Source of the DNA: Typha latifolia
Lineage: Eukaryota; Streptophyta; Magnoliopsida; Poales; Typhaceae
DNA: 64,000 nucleotides
Assembly: GCA_019914945.1 (NCBI GenBank)
Contig: CM034109.1
Location: forward strand, 6,386,001-6,450,000
Direction: 5' to 3'
This document shows positions 24,301 through 36,528 of this stretch, in pieces (the first letter of the stretch is position 1; every line of letters starts with the position of its first letter). The position numbers and the translations under genes were made by a program. Below the pieces are notes generated by a model, which searched no databases, was not told where the DNA came from, and was given only the letters and a program-made list of their open reading frames with translations.

Positions 24301-25430
24301 TTAATGTGATGTCTCCTTAAGAATATCAGATGTGACTAGAATAATATTTCTGAGTTTCTGCATTATTAAGTTTATATGGATCACTTGACACTTACATCAT
24401 TATCTTTCAAATTTTCAGCCCATTCTTGCATGCAGATATAAAGGTAAACTCATCATTACCTCTTGTATTGTTAAACTATACTTGATATATTTTAACTATA
24501 AGGAGCGCCTTTGTTTTTTTTTGCACTAGGTGTTTCTGCAGAGTAATTCATCTTTAAAGTTCACTCCAAGAGCTGTCGCACGGATTATGTATGGCATCTC
24601 TAGCCCAGCTTTTCCCTCTGCAACTTGGTGTAGAAGTCATTTCTGGTATGTTATACGTTATATTTCTGTCCTATTGCGACTATTGGCTACTACATTATAA
24701 TTTTCACATTCATGTTAGCATCACAAAACATACCTTAAAAAATGTTATAGGGTTATTCAAGTTGAATGCATGGTTTGAAGATTCGGTTTTGGTTTCACCT
24801 CTGTTAAAAAATGAAATATTTCAGTCAGTTTCAGTTGGTCATGGTTCTAATTTGATTATATCGGTTTCAGAATTCTTTTGATAAATAATCTTCTTTATCT
24901 TATTTTTCAATGCATCACATAAGATCTAATAGCATTTAAGCAATGAAGTTGATATTCAGTTAGGTACAAATTGGATTTAAGTCAAATCCAGCTTTGAATC
25001 CAAAACATACCTTAAAGAAAATGTTATAGGGTTGTTTCAGTTGAATGTCAACTTCTGGGGTTTTGGATTGGATAGGACAGAAACGTGAAAAGTTTCGGCA
25101 AAATGTCTCAGTTTCAGATGGAATTTCAGATCATGGTTTATTCATTAGCTGAATCCATATGGTTGGCACTTGATAAAGTTTCATATTGCTTGAACTCTTG
25201 AAGCACTCTCTCTCTGTCTCTATATCTCCTCACCCCCACTTCTTTCGGGATCTCTTACAAGAAAATTCAGTAGTATACTGTTAAAAAAAATCTGGCTTTC
25301 CTTCCAGCCAAAGTAACTAAACTGCTTAAGACTGTTTGATAGGGGGCGTTATGTGGGGATTGATTTTTCTACTATCATGGAAGCTGCAAAAGTTGAGCTT
25401 ATGAACTTCATTCAAAAGGGTGGAGAATGA
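10392..25430 (+). CDS. RECQL5: RecQ-like DNA helicase, RECQL5 type
   Basis: ATP-dependent 3'-5' DNA helicase of the plant RECQL5 class, acting in nuclear recombination and replication repair. Twenty coding exons: 10392-11375, 11649-11768, 11864-11917, 12822-12934, 13108-13320, 13455-13533, 14519-14572, 14659-14733, 14869-14922, 15109-15153, 15265-15359, 15448-15577, 17851-17949, 20065-20120, 20219-20327, 23732-23860, 24108-24286, 24419-24443, 24530-24645, 25343-25430. They sum to 938 codons plus stop, close to the family length (about 910). Exon 1 encodes a Pro-, Ser- and Lys-Pro-rich disordered N-terminus. Walker [13 protein letters not shown] lies at about 317-328, DEAH at 416-419 and motif [12 protein letters not shown] at 598-607. 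The C-terminal half carries RECQL5 blocks ([17 protein letters not shown]). No clear four-Cys RecQ zinc cluster follows motif VI. The intron after exon 5 has a GC donor. Exon phases all close. Introns carry a TRIM remnant and a solo LTR. Confidence 0.92.
10522..10585 (+). repeat. telobox-like motif and CCCAAA repeats in exon 1
   Basis: CTAGGGTTAGGGTTT (10522-10536) holds a telobox core (TAGGGTTT). It is followed at about 10548-10585 by short tandem CCCAAA units that encode the Lys-Pro run of the helicase N-terminus. The motif is coding here, so a regulatory role is only possible. Confidence 0.5.
11413..11484. repeat. 36-bp tandem duplication in RECQL5 intron 1
   Basis: Two adjacent 36-base units, 11413-11448 and 11449-11484, differ at one base. 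This is a recent local duplication with no evident function. Confidence 0.9.
14131..14400 (-). mobile_element. TRIM-like LTR element remnant
   Basis: Two similar short direct repeats start TGAACTCACCAATTATTCTAA (about 14131) and TGATAACTCACCAATTACTC (14340). GCTTCGATATCA sits directly left of the second. It matches, with three changes, the complement of the initiator-Met tRNA primer site (GCTCTGATACCA). Repeat, primer site and internal spacer of about 110 bp match the layout of terminal-repeat retrotransposons in miniature, in reverse orientation, within RECQL5 intron 6. It has no coding capacity and is decayed. Confidence 0.6.
15578..17850 (+). other. RECQL5: RECQL5 intron 12
   Basis: A 2.3 kb intron between GT at 15578 and AG at 17850. 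Open frames such as 16271-16645 show no family resemblance and are taken as chance. I recognised no repeat in it. Confidence 0.6.
17950..20064 (+). other. RECQL5: RECQL5 intron 13
   Basis: A 2.1 kb AT-rich intron. I saw no exon, RNA gene or mobile element in it. Confidence 0.6.
20697..22787. mobile_element. solo LTR, 2091 bp, Tekay/Del-like
   Basis: It starts TGTCGAATTC and ends GGGTCGTGACA (TGTC...GACA) and is flanked by the perfect 5-bp target duplication TTTCT (20692-20696 and 22788-22792). There is no internal gag-pol and no second LTR. The GGGTCGTGACA end is typical of long Ty3/gypsy (Del/Tekay) LTRs, so the lineage call is an inference. It sits in RECQL5 intron 15, between exons 20219-20327 and 23732-23860, whose reading phase still matches. 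Short open frames inside it are not genes. Confidence 0.85.
21271..21336. repeat. (GA)33 microsatellite
   Basis: Uninterrupted GA dinucleotides inside the solo LTR. Ser-Leu open frames on the minus strand here come from this repeat. Confidence 0.95.
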
Positions 25431-26720
25431 GTGTAAGTACTCTTTTGCTAGCACAATCACAACTCGAACATTATCCAGCTTTCTGTTATAAATCTTGTAC
25501 CTGCAATAATTGTCATTTTTGTCATAAGCTTATGTTTTTAAGAAAGAAAATTAAGTGTAGCATTCTTCTCATCTTAGTGATTCTTTGACACATTAACAAG
25601 CAATTGTCCTAGGTCTGGCAACTCAAGCTTATGCTGCATTGGACTATTCCATCTCAAATGGTGATATGTCACTCTATTGCTTTCTTTATCCTGGTGGAAC
25701 ATTAACTGATTCACAATATCCATACCAGCTCCTGCACGGCTACACCTTGCCAATCCCAATATTGTCTTCTAAGTTCCAGTGTTAGTTGATACTCTCCTGT
25801 TATAAAATTCCTTTGTAACTCTTCACTGAATACAACTGTTCAGGATCTATCATTGTGGGCCTTAGACCATTGTGCAATTTTTTCTCATAAGTTGCATATG
25901 GATCCCTTGCTTAGGCATCACCTCCACTTATCTTTTCAGCTCTAACAAAAACTAAACTAACTCTTCGCTGGCTGGTTATCTGTTATTTGTAAATGAATTT
26001 CAAGTAGCGAGATTATCAGTTCCTTGGAAGTCCCTAAGTCAGTGGTAATATAGTAAATAGCGCAAAAGTATGAATGGTATGAATAACAGTTAAGCTTGAT
26101 GCTTACATCAGTTTCAGCAAAATGGAAAGATAATGAAGTTGAACAAGCATGAACCTAAGACTGTTATAGTTGATGTCAACTCCAGGTTCAGTAGAGTGGA
26201 GACATACACTGAAATTGGATGGAAGGATGAGGAACCATCCTGGTTGTTGACAAGTCTTACAAAATGAAGTAAATTTTGCAGAGGATGCTGCCACATGATG
26301 TTCTAAATTGAAAGTCAATCAGCTACGAGTTTGATGAAGTAGACCTGCATTGTCTAATTGATAGATGAATCTTACTACATTATTTTTTTCATCATCCTCC
26401 CAAGATAAATTTGTAATTTACATGGTTAAATTGCAGCATCATCTTTGAGGCAATGCAAGATCATGTCTGCCAGGCTACTAACCTCTTCGGCAAACATGTT
26501 CAACGTGGGAAAAACACAAATATCTGATGAGAAGAAGCATGTAGGTTATCGCATACAAAGTATGATGCTGTATAATTATTCGAGCATGGCGTTGGTCTTT
26601 ATATTTTACCTCAAGCTGGTTCTTTGTCTGAATAAAAGTGAAATGAAGCAATAGTTGACATACAATTTTTGACTTCCGGGAGCACCAAGGCTGCATTTGG
26701 AATCTGATGCTTATTCCCAT
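25431..26720 (+). other. RECQL5: probable 3' UTR and intron of RECQL5
   Basis: A good donor (GTAAGT at 25434) follows four bases after the stop, and a plausible acceptor lies near 26436 (ATTGCAG). An intron in the 3' UTR is therefore likely. AATAAA at 26631-26636 could be the poly(A) signal. These are inferences from sequence signals only. Confidence 0.35.
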
Positions 26721-28524
26721 TCAGGGTACGTCCTGATCTCTACTGAGTTTAATTCTTCAAAAAAAAAATGTCTTGATATTTATATATATTTCTTAATCGA
26801 GTGCAAATCTATATTTGTTGAGTTGTATATTTTGTCTTGTAAATAATATATTTCCACGCTGTAGTGCTTTTAGTTGATCATTGTAAGTCTTAGTACTAAG
26901 TTTGGTTTCACGGCCTCTGCGTGATGCATACGATATTATTTGGTGAGACCTCTGTGATGCATCAAATTTTATTTGTAGTTCCTTGTTGAGTGACTTAAGT
27001 TACAGGCAGCTTAATTACGTCTCGAGCTATGTGAGTGTTTATAAAGGAATAAAACATTGTTTTCTATCAGCTTAAACTTATTAATAATTGGTGAGTTAGT
27101 ATTAATATATGTTTGGTTAGAAAGTGGAGATCAACCCATGATTAAACTTGAGTGAATAGACTCTTTCTCCTCTTAAGAATAAAGTTAAAAAAAATGGAGC
27201 TATTTTTATTAGGTAAAGGAGTTATATTTTTTTATTTATTTTCTGTAATTAAATGTCACAAATAGATAAATTTGTAAAAGTGACTACTTTTCTTTCTCAT
27301 ATTCTAGCAGCTAAATAGCTTGAAATATTTTTTTTGCAGGTCTAATTTATTTTGCTAACCTAGTTAACAACTTATATAAAAATTTAAAATCTGTAAAAAT
27401 TGTGAACTTTAAAATTAAAAACTAAAAGTTGCTTTTTAGTTTATGGACTTCTAAGTATAAGAAATTTCTCTCTTATATTTCTTAATCTTTTAGAGAATTT
27501 AAAATTTTTATATAAGTCATTCACTCAGCTACTAATATTTAAAAAGTTAGGTTTTCAATTATATCTAATCTCATATTTAAATATTTAAATATATTAGATA
27601 TTTGAAATAAATATAGGTAAAAACTCCCTTGATATATAGGAAACCATCAACAAAATTTCTAGGTACACTCTGAGGTCAAGCAAGCATGATTCTTTTTCAG
27701 AAATAGTTCGCTGAGAATTAAGTTTGCCAAACGGCAAGTCAAATGAAAACCTAAAGAATTATTAACAAAACGTAGTTCTATGATTTGATTTAGTTAGAGA
27801 AGCTAAACAATGAATGGAAGCCCCAAAAAAAAAAAAAAAAACCTTATTCCTAGGATACGCTAAAATTACTCATTAGTAGTCTGGATCCTTCTTAAGGTCA
27901 ACTTAGATGGCAACATTGAAGTTGCATGCCATAATAAAATGATTACATTTAATACTAATGGGATATTCCCCTTCCACCCTCAAGAAATAATAGTAACATA
28001 GCAACAAAGTGCAAGCCACAACTACGTATAAACTACGTTGCATTAAATGCAATTTTTTCTTTAATATAATAAATACAGTCTAATACAAAATGACAAGACT
28101 ATACCTGTTAACCTATATTGGGGTGGGTGTATTAACTATGTTTTCCCTTCTCATTTTATGCTATTGATACTTGGATTAAAAAGATTGGAAAAAAATTTCA
28201 GAAGAGAAATATTTGATTCATAAGGAGTGATGCTCACTTAAAAGGAGTGATCCTCTCATCTCATCTCATCTCACTTGAGGAATAATTATTTAATAATAAA
28301 GATATTCTAAGATACCCCTTGGTATTTGAGAAAGTATCTTCTATTGGAGGGTATATTCGGGTATCTTATTAAAACATGCGTAGCATATTCAGCTTACGTC
28401 ACTCTTAAAACTACCCAAACAAGTGACCAAAGAGCCAGACCGTTGGCCAACCTATAAACAATCAAGCAATTTATGACCAAAAACTTCCCCAAGCTGGCGC
28501 ACAGACCACCTGGAGAGGAAGCAC

Positions 28525-28526
<2 letters not shown>
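26721..28526. other. intergenic between RECQL5 and the DUF212 gene
   Basis: AT-rich, with a poly(A) run at about 27824-27841 and an imperfect tandem pair around CCTCTGCGTGATGCAT (about 26917-26980). I see no gene. The distal end should contain the promoter of the next gene, but I could not identify a clear TATA box. Confidence 0.45.

Positions 28527-28594
<68 letters not shown>
28527..28594 (+). repeat. (CT)34 microsatellite upstream of the DUF212 gene
   Basis: An uninterrupted CT run of about 68 bases, ending 86 bases before the start codon, so probably in the 5' UTR or core promoter. CT/GA tracts in plant 5' leaders are known GAGA-type control elements (BPC factors bind GA repeats). A role here is inferred. 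Confidence 0.9.
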
Positions 28595-28597
<3 letters not shown>

Positions 28598-28680
28598 CTC
28601 TCGTACGATCGAAAACCGGAATAAACGAGGAAGGTCGGAATAAGCGGAAGAAGAATAAAGAGAGAATAAGAATAGGAGGG

Positions 28681-31600
28681 ATGGATGACGCGTGGAGTTA
28701 TTCCTCTCTCTTCCGTAACTATCCGCTCATCTCAGCCGTCGTCGCCTTCGCGCTCGCCCAGTCGACCAAGTTCTTCACCACCTGGTATCTCCCTCTCGAT
28801 CACTTTTCTCGATATCTTCCATTTTGAAGGAATTTTGATTCCTTCTTTGGTTTCCTTCTTCCTAGTTTTAGTGGATGAGATCTTTGTTCGGTTCGTTTAA
28901 TTAATTTGGTTTAGGAAATTGGTATTTGGGTTATATTAGTTAGGTTTGAAAGTTAGGTGGTAAAGTGTTGGACTGTTTGGAAATTGTCCTGAAGTAGTTG
29001 ATGGAGTGAAAGTTTTGCTTTTGGAATTCATTTTTGGTAGGCGACTATTTATATGGGTTTGATTCCTTGCGAGCATAAGGACTAAAGGGATGTTAGCATT
29101 TTTAGAAATGATTTAAATTTTTTTTTTCAATTACTGATCTATATTATGCTTCAAAGTAGTTATCACTGAGAATGTTAATGAGTTTTTTAGCTCAATTATG
29201 TTCAGAGTGTGTATACTAGGCTTTAGAGCCAGATAAAAGTTTCAACAACAACTTTAACAATGACAACAACTTGACAATATTTTCTAAGAAGGCAACCATT
29301 GAAGAACTTAGTGAGATATTGATTGGTTTTAATAGATTATAATAGAAAGGAGCAGGGGAAAAGAAGGGAAAATAGAGGAAGGGAAGACTGTGAGAAAGCC
29401 CATTGATTGTCTTTATTTTCTGTCCTATTGGTGGTTTTTTTTTGTGTCCCATAAAATCTTCTTTATTGTTTTTGCCATTTTATTTATTTTGTGTCTTACT
29501 GGTTGTTTAATACTCATTAAATGGCTTTTTTAAATTGTCTAATCTCAGCCATTATAAGTGATAGGAAGAGATTTCTTCACCCATTACTATAAGCTGTTCT
29601 ACTTTCCTTTTCTTTCATTTGGTGTTTTTGAGTTATGTTTGGAATTCTGTTTGGTCTCATCAACTGTAGTACGTAGTTCAGTTGTTGTATGAATGAGGGA
29701 CAGACGAAGCATAGGTTTTCCTTTTCTTGCATGTGTACCTCCGCTAAGTGTGAATCACCTTTTGGTTTGAAGAAACTCTAAATAATTATCTGTTCTTCCT
29801 ATTCTTATCCTCTTCCTTTGCTCTCTCTGTTCTCCTTCTGCTGGTTTGCTATTTCTAAATACTCTCTTTGCAACCATATCTAGATAGAATTCAATTAATT
29901 TAAGATCATGAATATTTAGTTGAAAATTAGAAATGGATTTCAATGCTTTGGTTCAAAAACAATTGAAATGACTTCGATTCATTTGTCATTTGGAAAGAGA
30001 TATGAATTTATTCCTGTGTTCTTTAATTTCCTAACTCAAACTTGGCATGTCTGTTGATGGGCTTGCCATCCTTCTCCATTGCTACTATGACCTCATCATG
30101 TGCACATCTGAGAGAGAATCAAGGAGGAGAAAGCCCTATCATCACCAAAAGGGAGGGAGGGAGAGAGGGAGAGAGGGAGAGAGGGAGAGAGAGGATGGGG
30201 CAGCAGAGGAGGTACATTAAAAAAGACAAGTGATTTCTCCTGAAATGTAAACCCAGACTGTCAAATTTGTCATGTGTATTAAGTCCTAAATCAATTAACA
30301 AATTGAAGTTTAGTATATGATTCCAAAGGACGGTTTTGATGAAATTAAGAGTGCAGTTTATCCAATTCTTCAAAAAGGCGGAATCAACAAAACTAGGAGG
30401 TCTATTTTATTTTCTAGGAATTGGAATTTACAAATTTGGTTTACAAATTTGATTCTCCATTTTCTTGGACATATTTATGCATTTACTACACTAGAAACAT
30501 AACGAATGCTGCTTGGTCTGGATATTAACCTTGCTGTCTTCCACAAATGAACTTATTTCGAGTAGTATAGTTTGATGAAGTACCCTTGCTTGGATTTTCT
30601 CTAACTTTGCAATCAGCTTTTCACAGTTTTCCTTTCTCTTGGCTCATGAATAAAACTTTATCTAGCTTATGTATCCAGGTAGAATTTGAACATGCTAAAT
30701 ATTTTGTTTATTACAATTTCCTAATATTTGTTTCATAAACCTAGCGATCATTTCAATTTGCCTTACAAGGGAAATTTTTTGTTTATTACAATTTCTCCAA
30801 AGATCTTTATTTGCTTAAAATTGCAGGTACAAGGAGAAAAAATGGGATGCTAGGCAGTTTGTAGCTTCTGGTGGGATGCCATCCTCCCATTGTGCGACAG
30901 TTACAGCTCTTGCAGTAGCTACTGGATTACAAGATGGCTTTGGTGGCTCGACCTTTGCTACTTCAGTAATACTAGCAACTATTGTAAGCCATTCTCCTTT
31001 CTCTTAGATCTCATGGAAAGTTGGTTTTTGAACCCCCAATCTTATGAACTTCCTTCTTTTTAGTGAATTTGTCTATCAGTTTCTTTTAAATAGCTTTTCC
31101 TTCTGCATTATATTGCCAATTTCTGTATTCAGATGTATGTATACATGAAATTTCCTTACCTTTTGAGCACAATCTTTAGCCTGCCCTTCCTTGACTTTTG
31201 CTTTTGCTAGATTTCTTTACTTAATCTGCACCATAATGTAATAGTATATTAAAGAATATTCAATATTTTTATACTGTAGTAACACAGTAGAATATATCTA
31301 GATGGAATTTCCTTACCCATTGAGCATGGTCTTGATGCCACTCATTGTCTTTCCTGGTTACTAATTTGGAGAGACTATGAAGAGTCTTACTGCATCTCTT
31401 TGCAAGAATTTCGTTTAGGGAGATAGTAATCCTTAATTTCAAATGAAAGGCTCAAAAATTCAAGAGAGAAAAATCAACCAATATGGCTTTTCTACATGTT
31501 AAGGTATATAAAAACAGTTAAAATATCCAAATTTGAGAAGGTAAAGTAAGTTGCAGTGAATAGTTGAGTTTCCAGATAAGAAGTTTATAGACTGATATTT

Positions 31601-33844
31601 TCACGGCAAAGCTTGAAGACCTTCACAGAACCATGGACAGTGGGGCATCCAATAAAAACCATGCGGTATAGAAATAACACTTTCAATCTCCATTATTGGG
31701 TGAAGGCTACCATTTGAACCTTTCTTCTTTGATTAAAGATAAACGTAGAATTGGATGGATAATTTGTCAGCTAATAGAAACTGCTTAGGTAGTCCAAAAG
31801 ATATAGCTGGGATGCAGTTGTTAGGAAGGGAAGAAAGGGGTTGGAAACTCCCTTCTTAATAGCATTCTATTAATCAAGGTAATATAATTTCAATCAGGAT
31901 CAGTAGGGGATGGACGTTCTATTTACTAAGAGTTGACAACGGCCATTACTGGAAATTGAAGTAATTTCATTTATTAAATATAGGGCTCTTCTATTTGTTC
32001 ATATGTTGGTTATTTAAAATCATGTATGTTATTATCCCAAGCTTGCGTTAGTAGTGAGGCAGCATGGTACCCCAAGGGCTATCACCAGTATATAGCGCTG
32101 AGTTGGCAATCTGTGAACCTAGGATGGCTTTCCATATCGTTAATGTAAATTTTCATTAATTTAAAATTTTTAATGTACTTATAGAAGTAAAAAAAATATT
32201 ATAGGATTAGTTAATGTCTGGTAGGTTCATTTGATAAGAGAGATAATGATGTGGTGGTTTGTATGAGAAAAGTTAATTAAACTAATAGTGCTGACTTGTA
32301 AATTCTTCAAAGTTCATATCAATAGCTTCCATGAAGCTACAACCAGGAAGATGGATACCTGCCTACTGGTCTTGTTTAGTTCTTTAAGTAATTCACTATA
32401 TATGTACTTGTCCTTTTGCTGGAAACTGACAACTATATTTGGAGGGTTGATGTTAAATTAACAGCATATTAAAAAATTGTCCATTCTCTGTGCTTGTGCT
32501 GCTGTGTGCAGTAGGACATGATTCAAGATAGCACTAGACCAATACTTTTCATGTCATAGGGTTTAGAAAGTAACTAAACCTTGATTTCTTGCATAAAACT
32601 GATCAGAAATCTTGCTCCTTTCTAATTGTTCTTCATATTAACATGGATTCTCTCAATCGCAAAAGGAACCAAACAAGCTTATGTTCCATAAATTTGGGAT
32701 GATATGCTTGAATTGTTTTCTATTTGTCTGTGTCTACTTTCAATCTCCAGGTAATAAGTTTTTTCTTATGCAGATTTGTAGAAATTATATCTCTTGTCCA
32801 TCCAAGATCTGTCCCCTTTGGCATGTTTATGTTGAATCAAGTCATCAATCAAATAATATATTTGATTAAGTGACATGATTGAACTTTTCTCGGACTGAAT
32901 TGTTTATATTTTCAATCTTTCAGTTAAAATTTACCATGAAGAATCATCAGAAAAGAGTCCTTCAGTAGTGATGTAATAGTCCGATGTACTCGTTACTTAA
33001 AAACTTAAAAAGGAGCTATCATTATTTTGTTTATGATGAATTATGAATCCTTTAAAACTTTAGACTTACATAATATCCTTCTAAACCATATGGTTCTAGG
33101 GCGGAGAGCCATTTAAGAGTTGTAGTTTATGTATTTCCTGATCCTCGAGAATTTTAACCATGGCTATGTTAATTTTTTTGCAATATTGCTTGCATTGTAT
33201 AAGATTAGTTATCAGTTATCACATATTTCTAGGATATTTCAGATCTCTTGCAAATCTGATAATATTTTAATGATGGTTTGTGAGCACTTCAACATTTCCA
33301 TTTTTGACTTTAGAAAGAGTAAAAATGTGTTTGTACTTTGTATATTAATGCTAATATTGTGATGTCTTCAAATTTTTTGACTTGTCACATGAAACCTTTG
33401 TTGTAGGTAATGTATGATGCTTCTGGCATTCGGCTCCATGCTGGAAAGCAGGCAGAGGTATGTCATTACATCATCACCATCAAAAGTGCCCTATTGGACC
33501 ATTGGTAATACTTTATGATATAATTTTCACATAGTATGTTATTCTTCTAACATAGTGCTTGAATTTGGTACTTGGATGCTGGAAATCCTTTGCTTTGACT
33601 TTTAGATAAGTGTACTGACAGTTCTGTAACAGATCAATCTTTAAGAGTTATTGATCTCTCTCTCCCTTTTCACCCTCTCAAAATATCATTCTTCATAGCA
33701 ACGATGGTCGTGCCGTAAGAGGAGAGAAAAAAAAAGAGATACTCACCTTCGTCGTCGCCGCTCGCTGATCGCCGTCGCCACTTGCCGCTCTCTGATCGCC
33801 GTTGCCGCCATCGTCGAGTGCCCTAGCCCAAGGGAGAAGGAGAG

Positions 33845-33879
<35 letters not shown>

Positions 33880-36015
33880 GGTTAAAACTTAAGTTGTAGA
33901 TCCGCAATTTAAGTTTTAACTGATCTCTCTCTCTCTCTCAATTTCTCTCTCACTCTCTCTCGGTCTCTCCTCCCTCGGGCTAGGGCACCCGACTGCGACG
34001 GCAACGGCGATCGGCAATGGGTAGCTCGACAACGAAGTCGACGGCGAGCGGCAGAACTATTAGGAGGGGTGTCGTACGGCACCCCTCGTGCCATGTGCCG
34101 GTACGCCACCAGCACGGCAAGTGCCGACCGGCACGCCCCGTGTCGGTCGGCACGGCCATCCATGCTTCATAGTAGCTCATTCCCGACAGACATCAATAAG
34201 ATGACTATATATTTTTCATCTTCTTGGTGTCTGGACAAATTTCAACTGGATTCACCTTAATTAGAGAACTCGTAAGGTTGGAGACAGTAGATAAGTATTT
34301 TATTGGGTTTGTAGTGCATGATAACCTGTCATTGTCATATTATCATCACCAATATTTAGCCATCCCGTGAGTGAGAAACTACGATGAATGGTTACTACTG
34401 GTAAAAGACATTCAAGAATGGGTCAAAAGTTCCTAGATAAGAATGGGTCTAAAATTTAGGGACATATAAATCAAGAACTGATGAACACACTCTAGATACT
34501 GTGAAAGGTCCGAAATTGACTCATTGATACTACAACTTGACAAAACACTTTCCCTGCTTTGTTGACTATTGAGTTTCCTGTGAACTACATGTTACATTTG
34601 GAAAGATCTATGAAATATCTTGAAATTTCTGGACTTCTGCTCCTGAAAAGGGACTTAACATAAGATTTACTTGGCAATATTACCTTGTTTAAGGCCTATT
34701 ATCGAAGATGTAGGGTCATATCTCTTAAATTGGAAGGCTGAAGTCAATTTAACATGGTAGTTCCTCTTCCACTTTGAGAAAGAAGTAAAAGACCTTCATC
34801 TATGATATTTACATAGGTCAATTTGTATAAATCAAATGCTTGCTATTTTGTTCTTTTCAAAATGAATCAATATAAATTAACCAAATTGTGTTACCCATTT
34901 GGCAAGTAGACACTTCCCGTCTTTAGCTTTATTAGACAATGTCTTGCCTTTGGCCTAATAATGCTTGTTTTGTTAGTTTATACAGTATGTAAGAAACTTT
35001 TAAGACCAGTGTTTGTAATGCTCAATTGTTAACTTTCTCCTCTTTCTTTCTTCTCTTCCAGGTGTTGAATCAAATCGTATGTGAACTCCCAGAAGAGCAT
35101 CCGCTATCTGACACAAGGCCATTGCGTGAGCTTCTTGGTCACACTCTTCTTCAGGTTCGATTGCATGCCTCAAAGTTGTGAATGAACTGATCTGCTGATG
35201 AAATCTGAATATTATAGGTTGATATATTTCATATGCATTTCATAAGAAATATAAGGTTGAAAATGAAGCAAAATGTTCACAACAGCTTGGACTCACCTGG
35301 CTGAAAGCTTAGTGCAAGATTGATTGGTTGCAAAACAAGCCAAGCTCAAGGCCTATACAGTGCTCACTCATAAGCAAACTGAAAATGAATTGTAGAAAAC
35401 TTGGTAGGCTTAAACTCCTCTCAGAATCGTAATTCAAATTCTTTAATGAACCGAGGCAGCAAAATTTAAAGGTTGCGCTCAGGTGTTTCTCATTGCCCTA
35501 GCAGACCAATTCTGAACACTGTAGATAGTTCTCAGCTTGGATCTGCTCATCTGTAACCACTCTACCAATTTAACTCAAACTTCTAGAGAACTTCATGCAG
35601 AAATCATTAGCAAAGATACATGTTTATATATATTTCTGTGCTTTCTTTAACCCTATTATTGGCTAAAGCTGTTAGAAAGAATGCTAAAACTCCTCCCAAA
35701 TTAGGTGGGGAACTATTCTTGTTTTTAACTTATGAGTTATGGCAGTCTTCTGAGACCTACATTACAACATTGAAATTGTTCCAATCATAGGCCATATCAT
35801 TCTCATTCTTTGGATGATGTCCAATCTGTTCTTAAAATCCATAAGGGGGTAAAAATGACGCAGAAAAATTCTCCTAACCACCACCATATTCAACATCTGC
35901 AAAGTGTTTTGACATGTCTCAGGTTGTAGCTGGTGCCATCTTGGGGCTCATCACGGCTGCTACTGTTCACTTGATCTGCAGAATGATTTTTATGGCGGGA
36001 AGGGCAACACTTTGA
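28681..36015 (+). CDS. acid phosphatase/haloperoxidase-related DUF212 protein
   Basis: A small integral membrane protein of the DUF212 family, annotated as acid phosphatase/vanadium-dependent haloperoxidase-related. Its biochemical role is not established. Five exons: 28681-28784, 30827-30983, 33407-33457, 35062-35154, 35923-36015, totalling 165 codons plus stop, the usual family length. Hydrophobic segments lie near the N-terminus (SAVVAFALAQ, about 16-30), in the middle (60-87) and near the C-terminus (about 135-155). The hallmark GGMPSSHCATVTALA (about 50-64) resembles the PSSH part of PAP2-type phosphatases. It is followed by VMYDASGIRLHAGKQAEVLN. I chose the ATG at 28681 because it gives the conserved N-terminus and joins in phase to exon 2. 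Introns 2 and 3 are long, and intron 3 carries a foldback element. Confidence 0.9.
30148..30195. repeat. GGGAGAGA-type purine repeat in intron 1
   Basis: A short imperfect tandem of GAGAGGGA units inside intron 1 of the DUF212 gene. The open frame around it is low complexity and not a gene. Confidence 0.7.
33699..34164. mobile_element. foldback hAT-like element with 8-bp target duplication
   Basis: Ends CAACGATGGTCGTGCCG and, inverted, CATGGATGGCCGTGCCG (14 of 17 match). It is flanked by the perfect 8-bp repeat CTTCATAG (33691-33698 and 34165-34172). CA ends plus an 8-bp duplication indicate the hAT superfamily. Most of the 466 bp is an inverted repeat. The arms meet at about 33886-33915 (AACTTAAGTT, a 10-base loop, AATTTAAGTT) and carry a GA run against a CT run, then matching GCCCTAGCCC/GGGCTAGGGC blocks and CGCCG-rich blocks. 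It lies in intron 3 of the DUF212 gene and would be transcribed with it. Confidence 0.85.
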
Positions 36016-36528
36016 TGATCATCAACAGCTGCTTCTGTTCACTTTGTACATTAGAGAGATTACATAGTTAATGATTTATTCTCATGTACATATAAACTGT
36101 TCTTATGGTGTAAAAACATCAATTGAACATGTTTGATGTTATATATCGACTGTAAATTCATTTCGCTACCACATTTCTTGCCCGTCAAACTTTTTATCTT
36201 CTTATTTTTTTTTTCCAGTGATCGGTTATGGTTGATTATTTCAAATTATTTATCAACAGGATCCATATAGTTGGCCATTTCCATTCTCATCTTTTGTGAG
36301 GTCATAAGAGTTAAGGCAAAAGAGTACTCTTGTTATTATTGTGTACAACATTCATATGATGATGAAATATCCCTCCTGATACTATCAAAGTTTCCTCTCA
36401 ACTCTCAGCTATGAATGACCGTGATCAGCATCAGGCCTGCAAAGGTAAGAACTCATTATTTTAACAGAGACATGCATGGATGCAGTAAACACCAACTACT
36501 ATAAAATACTTGGAAGTCTTGTCTCTAC
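36016..36528. other. convergent 3' region, DUF212 gene and malate synthase
   Basis: These 513 bases must hold both 3' UTRs, because the two genes converge. No strong canonical poly(A) signal stands out on either strand, and I see no other feature. Confidence 0.5.

Noticed and set aside
24591..24881. A 96-codon frame overlapping RECQL5 exon 19
   Set aside because: It is a different frame from the conserved [10 protein letters not shown] exon and reads on into the intron.
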